Positions 7,653 through 13,518 of a DNA stretch of 17,126 nucleotides are shown one piece after another. Every line of letters starts with the position of its first letter. Within the stretch, counting starts at the first letter, position 1. The notes under the pieces are model-generated. The model had not been told where the DNA came from, searched no databases, and saw only the letters and a program-made list of their open reading frames with translations. The position numbers were made by a program, and so were the translations under genes. This DNA is from an uncultured Novosphingobium sp. (GTDB lineage Bacteria; Pseudomonadota; Alphaproteobacteria; Sphingomonadales; Sphingomonadaceae). The stretch lies in the NCBI GenBank assembly GCA_937996535.1, contig CALKVF010000082.1, positions 1 through 17,126 of the forward strand. The letters are read 5' to 3'.

Positions 7653-8540
7653 TCAGGCGAAGGCGGGGGTTCCCGCCGTGGTCGCCGTGCCGCTGGCCTT
7701 GGCGTCCTGGGTCTCAAGAACCATGACCGCCGCCGCCGTGTTCGAAATCGGGATGTGGTAGGAGCGGGAAACTTCGCTCGCACTGGCGCCCAGCGCACCG
7801 CGCGCTGCGATCCAGTTGAGGATTTCCACGCCCTGCGTGCCCGAAAGTTCGACGATTTCGTGGACCGAATGCTTGGTCAGCGCATCGGGATCGACCGACA
7901 GGTTGTCCATGCAGAACTTGTCGTATTCCGGGTTCATGAAGCCGGCGCGTTCGCCGTCGAGCTGGTGCGAAAGCCCGCCCGTGCCCATGACCATGATCTT
8001 TTCATTGCCCTGCCATTCGGCCAGCGCCTTGCCCACTGCACGGCCGAGTGCAAGGCAGCGCTTGGCGCTGGGCAGCGGGTGCTGCACGGTGTTGATCGTG
8101 ATCGGCACGATCTTCACCGGGGCGGTGCGGCCCGGCCAGGCTAGCGCCAGCGGGATCGAGGCGGCATGATCGACCAGCATGTCTTGGCAGGTCGTGATGT
8201 CGAATTCTTCCTCGACCAGCTTTTCGATGATCGCCCACGACAGATCGGCATGGCCTTCGGGGATCGGGAAGGCGGGCAGGCCCCAGCCTTCGTCCTCGTT
8301 GCGATAGGTCTGCGCCGCGCCCACCGCGAAGGTCGGCATCTTGTCGAGGAAGAAGTTCAGCCCGTGATCGTTGTAGAACATGATGATCACGTCGGGCTGC
8401 TGGACATCGAGCCATTCGCGCACCGGCGGCCAGGCATCGAAGAACGGCTTCCAATAGGGTTCTTGCTGCGCGCCGCGGGCAATTGCTCCGCCGATCGCGG
8501 GAACGTGGCTGGTGAAGACCCCGCCGATAACCTTAGCCAT
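7653..8540 (-). CDS. ligB: Class III extradiol ring-cleavage dioxygenase, catalytic (beta) subunit, LigB family
   Basis: A 295-residue catalytic subunit of the protocatechuate 4,5-dioxygenase type, which inserts O2 into a catechol-like ring next to the hydroxyls. Residues expected from the LigB family are present: metal ligands H12 (TSHVPAIG), H59 (YNDHG) and E239 (GVE), plus catalytic H192 (GTGGLSHQ) and H125 (VDHAASIP). The ATG overlaps the end of the alpha-subunit gene by 8 bp and is preceded by GGGAGG, so both subunits are made together. The Ala/Thr-rich C-terminal tail (from about 279) looks non-conserved. The ligB name is at family level: substrate could be protocatechuate, gallate, a methylated analogue or another catechol, because no other genes of the pathway are nearby. 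Confidence 0.9.
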   Translation of the reverse strand: MAKVIGGVFTSHVPAIGGAIARGAQQEPYWKPFFDAWPPVREWLDVQQPDVIIMFYNDHGLNFFLDKMPTFAVGAAQTYRNEDEGWGLPAFPIPEGHADLSWAIIEKLVEEEFDITTCQDMLVDHAASIPLALAWPGRTAPVKIVPITINTVQHPLPSAKRCLALGRAVGKALAEWQGNEKIMVMGTGGLSHQLDGERAGFMNPEYDKFCMDNLSVDPDALTKHSVHEIVELSGTQGVEILNWIAARGALGASASEVSRSYHIPISNTAAAVMVLETQDAKASGTATTAGTPAFA

Positions 8541-8913
8541 TGACTGCCTCCCCGTTCTGGATGTTCTTCGCCTGATCGAGCAGCATCTGCTTGAAAGCCT
8601 CGACGCTCATCCCGGTTTGCTGCGCGCCCACGTCCTGGACGTTGAGCCCGAGGATCCCGGCCAGCTTGGCGAGGTAATAGATGTTACCGCCCGCCGCGAT
8701 CATCTGCAGCACGTTGCGTGCGGCCACGGCTTCGCGCTGCGCGGGGGTGAGATTGAAGCGATCGATATAGGCCGCTTCATCCCGCACGAAGGCATCGCGG
8801 TTCTCGGCATGATTGAAGGAAAAACACATTGCATTAAGGGCATAGCCCTTCTGAGCGGCGGCCCCGTCGAACAGGTGGGTACCTGGAATGGGCTGGTTTG
8901 CGGTCGTTGCCAT
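8533..8913 (-). CDS. ligA: Class III extradiol dioxygenase, small (alpha) subunit, LigA family
   Basis: A 126-residue helical subunit. Family features are IPGTHLFDG near the N terminus, KGYALN, AENRDAF, YIDRFNLTPAQREAV and the GGNIYYLAKL segment around residues 75-84, all aligning by eye with LigA of Sphingobium-type protocatechuate 4,5-dioxygenase. The alpha subunit caps the active site of the beta subunit. The start ATG at 8913 has a strong ribosome site, AGGAGAGG at 8917-8924 on the minus strand. It is the first gene of a two-gene leftward operon and reads away from a divergent regulatory region. Family-level naming only; the substrate is not readable from sequence. Confidence 0.9.
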   Translation of the reverse strand: MATTANQPIPGTHLFDGAAAQKGYALNAMCFSFNHAENRDAFVRDEAAYIDRFNLTPAQREAVAARNVLQMIAAGGNIYYLAKLAGILGLNVQDVGAQQTGMSVEAFKQMLLDQAKNIQNGEAVNG

Positions 8914-8964
8914 GAGCCTCTCCTTTCTTGTCCTGCTTAATCCTCCCGCTTTGCCCCGCGCACC

Positions 8965-8978
8965 TTGACCGGGATCAA
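8965..8978. promoter_or_regulatory. FNR/FixK/Anr-type binding site upstream of ligA
   Basis: TTGACCGGGATCAA matches the consensus TTGAT-N4-ATCAA at nine of ten specified positions and TTGA-N6-TCAA perfectly. Its centre (8971.5) lies 58.5 bases upstream of the ligA ATG. If transcription began near 8930, the site would sit at the class II activating position -41.5, with GATTAA at the -10 place and a leader of about 17 bases that still includes the ribosome site. A location about 138 bases before the SDR gene is less typical for activation. Binding has not been shown; this is motif recognition. Confidence 0.65.
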
Positions 8979-8990
8979 ACTTGGCAAAAA

Positions 8991-9011
8991 TTTGTATGTG
9001 GTGCTTACAAA
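8991..9011. repeat. Inverted repeat TTTGTA-N9-TACAAA, candidate operator
   Basis: Perfect 6-bp arms at 8991-8996 and 9006-9011 flank a 9-base spacer. The palindrome contains a symmetric T-N11-A (T8995, A9007), the signature of LysR-type sites, although GntR or MarR proteins use similar dyads. It is centred near 9001, about 30 bp from the FNR-type box, between two divergent operons. No regulator gene lies in the window, so a distant or off-window regulator would be needed. Confidence 0.45.
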
Positions 9012-9109
9012 AATCGCGGGACGAAAATTAACCCGCCGCCGGGCTTGACCGCGCGCGGCGCGACCGCTTTGAACATGAGCAAAATCAGAAACGAAAAGAG
9101 GGACAGGCA

Positions 9110-9865
9110 ATGCAGCTGGCAATGACCGGAAGAATCGCGCTGATCACGGGCGCCTCGTCAGGGTTCGGGGCGCATTTCGCGCGGCTGTTCGTGCGCGAGG
9201 GCGCGCGGGTGATAATCGGCGCGCGGCGGGTGGACCGGATCGCGGCGCTGGCCGAGGAACTGGGCGATGCCGCGCTGGCCGTCGCGATGGACGTCAACGA
9301 CGAAGCCTCGATCATCGCCGCCTATGACGCGGCCGAAGCCAAGTTCGGCACGGTCGATACCGTGGTGGCCAATGCCGGGATCTCTGCCGATGGCCGCTCG
9401 ACCGAGGTACCCGCCGCCGACGTTGCCGCGGTGATGGCCACCAATTTCACTGGGGCCTATCTTACCGCGCGCGAAGGTGCCAAGCGGATGATCGCCGCCG
9501 GGTTCAAGGATGACGAGCGCGGGCGGATCGTGCTGATCGGCTCGATTACCGCCGAACTCACCGCGCAGGGCGATGCCGCCTATGCCGCGGGCAAGGCGGC
9601 GGTTGCCCATCTGGGCCGCCAGTTCGCCCGCGAATGGGTGCGCCAGGGGGTCAACGTCAACACGATCCAGCCCGGCTACATCCAGACCGAGATCGCCGGG
9701 GACTGGTTCCAGACCGAAGGTGGTGCGCGGCAGATCGCCAATTTCCATCGCCGCCGGATGTGCCCGATCGAGGCGCTAGATGCGCCGCTGCTGTTCCTCA
9801 GCAGCGATGCCTCGCGCTATGTCACCGGCGCTACGCTGACGGTCGATGACGGGCAGGTGCTGTGA
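9110..9865 (+). CDS. Short-chain dehydrogenase/reductase (classical SDR)
   Basis: A 251-residue NAD(P)-dependent oxidoreductase. The cofactor motif TGASSGFG is at 13-20, NAG at 88-90 and the catalytic set is N112, S145 (IGSIT), Y158 and K162 (YAAGK). The C terminus reads YVTGATLTVDDGQ, as in FabG-like and 3-hydroxyacyl-CoA type SDRs. An arginine pair after the second strand (GARR, 38-41 region) could favour NADP(H), but this is uncertain. The ATG at 9110 has AGAGGGA upstream. The stop overlaps the next gene (TGATG), so it is coupled to the thiolase-like protein. The pairing suggests action on a 3-hydroxyacyl-CoA or related carbonyl, but the substrate cannot be told. Confidence 0.92.
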   Translation: MQLAMTGRIALITGASSGFGAHFARLFVREGARVIIGARRVDRIAALAEELGDAALAVAMDVNDEASIIAAYDAAEAKFGTVDTVVANAGISADGRSTEVPAADVAAVMATNFTGAYLTAREGAKRMIAAGFKDDERGRIVLIGSITAELTAQGDAAYAAGKAAVAHLGRQFAREWVRQGVNVNTIQPGYIQTEIAGDWFQTEGGARQIANFHRRRMCPIEALDAPLLFLSSDASRYVTGATLTVDDGQVL

Positions 9866-11385
9866 TGACCATGGTTCCTGACAACACCCCCGTCATCATC
9901 GGCGTCGGCCAGTTTTCCGAACGCGTGGGCGAGCCCGGTTATGGCGAGCGCAGCCACATGGACCTCGGCGGTGCTGCGCTGGCCGCCGCGATTGCCGATG
10001 CCGGGGCGAGCGCGCCTCTGGCTCCCGCGATCGACGCGGTGATCGCGATCCGCCAGTTCGAGATTTCCGCGACCCGTTATCACGCGCCCTTCGGTCATGC
10101 CGACAACACGCCGCGTGCTATCGCCAAGCGCGTGGGGGCAAACCCTGAGCGCGCGATCCTTGAAGTGGTCGGCGGGCAGGGGCCGCAGCGGCTGGTCGGC
10201 GAATTTGCCGCCGAGATTGCTGCGGGCCGCTCGAAAATGGTCGCCATCGTTGGGGCTGAGGCGATTTCGACCGTGCGCTCGATCATGGGCCGCGGCGAAA
10301 CCCGCGACTGGTCGGAAGAAGTCGGCGGTACGCTGGAGGATCGCGGGCCGGGCTATGACGGCGTGGTTGACATGACCGCGCTGCGCCACGGGGTTGGTGC
10401 GCCGATCGGGGGCTATGCCATTGCCGAAAACGTTCGTCGCCAGCGGCTCGGCCTGTCGCTGGACGACTACCGGCTGGAGATCGGCAAGCTGTTCGCGCCC
10501 TTCACTGAAGTGGCGGCGCGCAATCCGCACTCGGCCGCGCCGACCGCGCGCAGCGCCGAAGAACTGGCGACCCTGACCGAGCGCAACCGGCTGGTCGCCG
10601 AACCCTATGGCCGGCTGGTGGTGGCGCGCGATCAGGTCAACCAGGGCGGCGCGATCCTCCTCGCAAGTGCGGGTGAGGCGCGGCGGCTGGGCGTGCCCGA
10701 AAGCCGCTGGGTCCATATCCACGGCGTGGCCGACTGCGCCGAGCCTTCGATGCTGACCCGCGAATCGATGGAAAAGAGCCCGGCGGCGGTTTCCGCGATC
10801 GCCACTGCGCTCGATATCGCGGGCACGGCCTGGGACAAGCTCGCCGCGATCGACCTCTATTCGTGCTTCGCGATCCCCGTGTTCAACCTGCTCGACGCCT
10901 TCGCCCTGGAGCGTGACGATCCGCGCGGCTGGACGCTGACTGGGGGCTTGCCGTTCTTCGGCGGCGCCGGGAACAACTATTCCGCCCACGGCATTGCCGA
11001 GGCGATTGCGCGGTGCCGCGCTACGCCGGGCAGCCTTACGCTGGTAGGCGCGAATGGCGGGATCATGAGCAAATATGCCGCCGGGGTCTATTCGACCACG
11101 GCTGCCGACTGGAGCCAGAGCCGCTGGCAGAGCCTGCCCAAGATCAAGCCTGCGTGGGACGTGCTCGATGCCTATGACGGCGAGGCGGTGGCCGAAAGCT
11201 TCACGATCCAGCCGGGCAAGGACGGCGAAGTCGCCACCGTGATCGCGCGGGTCGGGCAGGCCCGGATCGCTGCCAATTCGGTTGATCCCGCGACCTGTGC
11301 GGCGCTGCGCGGCGAAGCGGTCAGCGGGCGGACGATCCGCGTTGAAGCCGGCGAAAAGAGCGTCAACGGCTTCCGGTTTACCTGA
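9865..11385 (+). CDS. Type-1 thiolase-like protein (annotated as acetyl-CoA acetyltransferase in relatives)
   Basis: A 506-residue thiolase-superfamily protein. It begins TPVIIGVGQFSER and has segments typical of the TLP1/acetyl-CoA acetyltransferase subgroup: GGLPFFGGAGNNYSAHGIAE, then VGANGGIMSKYAAGVYST. An extra C-terminal domain of roughly 80-100 residues follows (the TLP1 additional domain, OB-like in a mycobacterial relative). Where true thiolases have the acyl-accepting cysteine, this protein reads GGQGPQ (103-108). The second cysteine motif reads GANGG. Classic Claisen chemistry is therefore unlikely, although CoA-ester binding or another reaction is possible. The TGATG overlap with the SDR gene gives the start; a GTG at 9862 directly precedes it. 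The end overlaps dsbD by 8 bp on the opposite strand. Confidence 0.85.
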   Translation: MTMVPDNTPVIIGVGQFSERVGEPGYGERSHMDLGGAALAAAIADAGASAPLAPAIDAVIAIRQFEISATRYHAPFGHADNTPRAIAKRVGANPERAILEVVGGQGPQRLVGEFAAEIAAGRSKMVAIVGAEAISTVRSIMGRGETRDWSEEVGGTLEDRGPGYDGVVDMTALRHGVGAPIGGYAIAENVRRQRLGLSLDDYRLEIGKLFAPFTEVAARNPHSAAPTARSAEELATLTERNRLVAEPYGRLVVARDQVNQGGAILLASAGEARRLGVPESRWVHIHGVADCAEPSMLTRESMEKSPAAVSAIATALDIAGTAWDKLAAIDLYSCFAIPVFNLLDAFALERDDPRGWTLTGGLPFFGGAGNNYSAHGIAEAIARCRATPGSLTLVGANGGIMSKYAAGVYSTTAADWSQSRWQSLPKIKPAWDVLDAYDGEAVAESFTIQPGKDGEVATVIARVGQARIAANSVDPATCAALRGEAVSGRTIRVEAGEKSVNGFRFT

Positions 11386-13411
11386 CCAGATCGGCCAGCA
11401 GCGACGGGGTCAGCACCTGCGGCAATTGCCGGGGTGCGCCCCCGCCAGCCGGATACCACATGTAAAGCGGCACCCCGGCCGCGCCCTGCGCAGTGAGGTA
11501 GCGGGTGATCGCCGGATCGCGCCGGGTCCAGTCGCCGCGCAGCACCACTACGCCCGCCTTGGCAAAGGCGGCGCGGGTGTCCTCGCGCTCAATCGCGGCG
11601 GCCTCGTTGACCTTGCAGGTCAGGCACCAATCGGCGGTGAAATAGGCAAAGACCGGCTTGCCCTCGGCCCGCGCCTTGGCGAGCGCAGCCTCGCTGAAGG
11701 GGGCTGATGGCAGCACGCCAGCGGCTTCGGCCTGCGGTTCGCGGACCATGCCGGGCAGGCCCAGCGCAGCGGCGGCGACCAGTCCGGCCAGTGCCAGCCA
11801 GATCGCCCGCCCACCGGCGCGGCCGTGACGCTGGCGCCGCCCGAGCAGCACCAGCACTGCAATCAGGATCACGGTCAGCAGCACAGCGGCAAAGGCAAAG
11901 CCCGATCCGGCAACCCGGCTGGCGAGCCAGACCAGCGCCAGCGTGGTCAGCCCCATCAGACCGGCCATGACTTGCCGGAAGCGGTTCATCCAGGCGCCGG
12001 GGCGCGGCAGCCGGCGGCGCAGCGCAGGCAGATAGGCCAGCGCGAGGAACGGCAGTGCCAGCCCCAGCCCAAGCGCGGCGAACAGCACCAGCGCGGGCGC
12101 CACCGGCAGCAGCAGCGCGGCGCCCATCGCGGCGGCCATGAACGGCCCGGTGCAGGGCGTGGCGACGAAGGCGGCGAGCAGGCCCGTGGCGAACGCCCCC
12201 TGCGGCGATCCGGCGGCGGCGAAGCCCGGCACCGCCAGTTCATAGACCCCGGCGAGATTGGCGGTGATTGCAGCGGCCAGCAGCAACAGCCCGGCCACGA
12301 CCAGCGGCTCTTGCAACTGGAAGGCCCAGCCCACTTCCTGACCCGCCGCGCGCAGGGCGAGCAGCAGCACGCCGAGTGCAAGGCAGGCCAGCACCACCCC
12401 GGCGGTATAGGCGAGCCCTTCGGCACGGGCCCGGGCCTCGCTTTCGCCGGCACGGGCCAGGCTCAGCGCCTTGAGGCTGAGGATCGGGAACACGCAGGGC
12501 ATGACATTGAGCAGCAACCCGCCCAGCAGCGCCGAGAGCAGCAGCAGCGGCAGGCTAACCGCCGGGGCGGCAGAGGACGGCGTGATCGGCTTGCCCGCGG
12601 CGGGGACCGGGCCGGGTTCAGCCTTGATCCAGACCCCGTCGCCCGCGCCGTTAAGCCGCAGCACGGCGGAAAAGGCGGTGGGGGAGGCGGGCGCGAATTT
12701 CGCGCGGTCGATCTCGATGATGAGCTGGTCGCCCTGCCGCGAGAATCCCTGGGGCGCGGCATAGTCAACCAGATGGTCATCGGCCACGAACAGGTGCGGA
12801 TTGTCGAGCCGGACGGCGGCGGGCAGCGGGATTGCGACGCGCAGCCGCTTGGCCTCCAGCGCAAAGCGCGCCGGGCTGCCGAGCGGGGCGGGGAGCGCAG
12901 CGCGCCAGCCATCGAAGCGCGCATCGCGGGCCGCGGGCGGGCCGACCGTGACGCTGCCCGACAGTTCGGCGCTTTCGGGCACGCAGATCTGCTCGGTGCA
13001 AGCCAGCCACTGCGCCTTGGCGCGGAGCGGCAGGACTGCGCCCGGCTTGGCCGTGGCGGGCAGTTTGAGCGGGACCAGCACGGCGTATTCGTGCTCGTAG
13101 ACGTGGTTCATCAGCCCCGAGACAAGCAGCGGCTGGGGCACCGGATAGGCGAGCGCGCCGGCGCTGGTGCCTGCCGGCAGAGTCCAATCAAGGGTCATGC
13201 CAAGCCCGGCATCGCCCGGGTTCTGCCAGTATCCGTGCCAGCCGGGTGCCGGGGCCATGCGCACCGCGAGCGTCACGGTGGAGCCCGGCGCGGCAGCGGA
13301 TTCGCTCAGCAATTCGGCTGCGATGTGGTTGGGCGCGGCCAGCGCCGGCAGCGCCATCAGCATGGCGGCCCACTGCAACAAGATGGCAACAAGGCGGCGA
13401 TAGCGCGGCAT
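11378..13411 (-). CDS. dsbD: Protein-disulfide reductase, DsbD/ScsB family, with thioredoxin-like C terminus
   Basis: A 677-residue three-part inner-membrane protein that carries electrons from cytoplasmic thioredoxin to periplasmic thiol proteins, for example in cytochrome c maturation. A signal peptide (1-26, ending ALAA) precedes a periplasmic domain with C138 and C143 (WLACTEQIC). A transmembrane domain (about 287-555) follows with MPCVFP (C306) and TPCTGP (C420). The C terminus is a thioredoxin-like domain with CLTC at 596-599. All three redox sites are intact. MPRYRRLV at 13411 is chosen because it begins the signal peptide and has GGAG upstream; the open frame runs on to 13747, but that extension is low-complexity and opposite the phosphatase gene. 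The periplasmic domain resembles the longer ScsB type more than E. coli DsbD. Confidence 0.92.
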   Translation of the reverse strand: MPRYRRLVAILLQWAAMLMALPALAAPNHIAAELLSESAAAPGSTVTLAVRMAPAPGWHGYWQNPGDAGLGMTLDWTLPAGTSAGALAYPVPQPLLVSGLMNHVYEHEYAVLVPLKLPATAKPGAVLPLRAKAQWLACTEQICVPESAELSGSVTVGPPAARDARFDGWRAALPAPLGSPARFALEAKRLRVAIPLPAAVRLDNPHLFVADDHLVDYAAPQGFSRQGDQLIIEIDRAKFAPASPTAFSAVLRLNGAGDGVWIKAEPGPVPAAGKPITPSSAAPAVSLPLLLLSALLGGLLLNVMPCVFPILSLKALSLARAGESEARARAEGLAYTAGVVLACLALGVLLLALRAAGQEVGWAFQLQEPLVVAGLLLLAAAITANLAGVYELAVPGFAAAGSPQGAFATGLLAAFVATPCTGPFMAAAMGAALLLPVAPALVLFAALGLGLALPFLALAYLPALRRRLPRPGAWMNRFRQVMAGLMGLTTLALVWLASRVAGSGFAFAAVLLTVILIAVLVLLGRRQRHGRAGGRAIWLALAGLVAAAALGLPGMVREPQAEAAGVLPSAPFSEAALAKARAEGKPVFAYFTADWCLTCKVNEAAAIEREDTRAAFAKAGVVVLRGDWTRRDPAITRYLTAQGAAGVPLYMWYPAGGGAPRQLPQVLTPSLLADLVR

Positions 13412-13515
13412 CAACGGAATTCTCCACTTGGCGGGCGCGGCCGGGCCTTGCACTCGGCCCGCGCTCCCGCCATCAGGGCTGTGCCGTTTATGACGCGATT
13501 TTTCAAGGAACCCTG
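13412..13515. promoter_or_regulatory. Divergent gap between dsbD and the phosphatase gene
   Basis: This 104-bp spacer must carry the dsbD promoter and probably that of the phosphatase. No convincing -35/-10 pair and no PHO box (tandem CTGTCAT-like repeats) could be recognised. The ribosome site AAGGAA (13505-13510) serves the phosphatase. An 8-bp inverted repeat crosses its right end. Confidence 0.4.
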
Positions 13516-13518
13516 ATG
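13471..13518 (+). repeat. Inverted repeat pairing with the phosphatase start codon
   Basis: CATCAGGG at 13471-13478 and CCCTGATG at 13511-13518 are exact reverse complements separated by 32 bases. The right arm contains the ATG start codon, and the ribosome site AAGGAA is in the loop. In a transcript starting before 13471 this could form a stem that masks the start. With an 8-bp stem and a long loop, chance is a real alternative. Confidence 0.3.

Larger units (their letters stand above)
8914..9109. promoter_or_regulatory. Divergent intergenic control region between ligA and the SDR gene
   Basis: This 196-bp AT-richer segment separates the leftward ligAB pair from the rightward dehydrogenase and thiolase-like pair, so it must hold promoters for both sides. 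It contains an FNR-type box, a 6-9-6 inverted repeat and ribosome sites at each edge (AGGAGAGG for ligA; AGAGGGA near 9097-9103 for the SDR gene). A weak leftward -10-like GATTAA lies at 8937-8942. A rightward TTGACC at 9045-9050 with TTTGAA 17 bases later is a poor but possible promoter. No small open frame here looks convincing. Confidence 0.75.

Noticed and set aside
9045..9073. TTGACC-N17-TTTGAA as an SDR promoter
   Set aside because: Good -35-like hexamer but only three of six matches in the -10; mentioned within the intergenic entry but not called separately.
8928..9125. Short open frames on both strands across the ligA-SDR spacer
   Set aside because: They overlap the regulatory motifs, lack good ribosome sites, have no recognisable sequence and are of a length expected by chance.
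13448..13476. TTGCAC followed 17 bases later by CATCAG as a phosphatase promoter
   Set aside because: The -10 part does not resemble TATAAT and nothing else supports it.
11825..13516. 563-codon plus-strand open frame opposite dsbD
   Set aside because: Its translation is Gly/Gln/Arg/His-rich low-complexity sequence with no domain, while the opposite strand encodes a complete DsbD with all redox motifs. Long antisense frames are common at this base composition.
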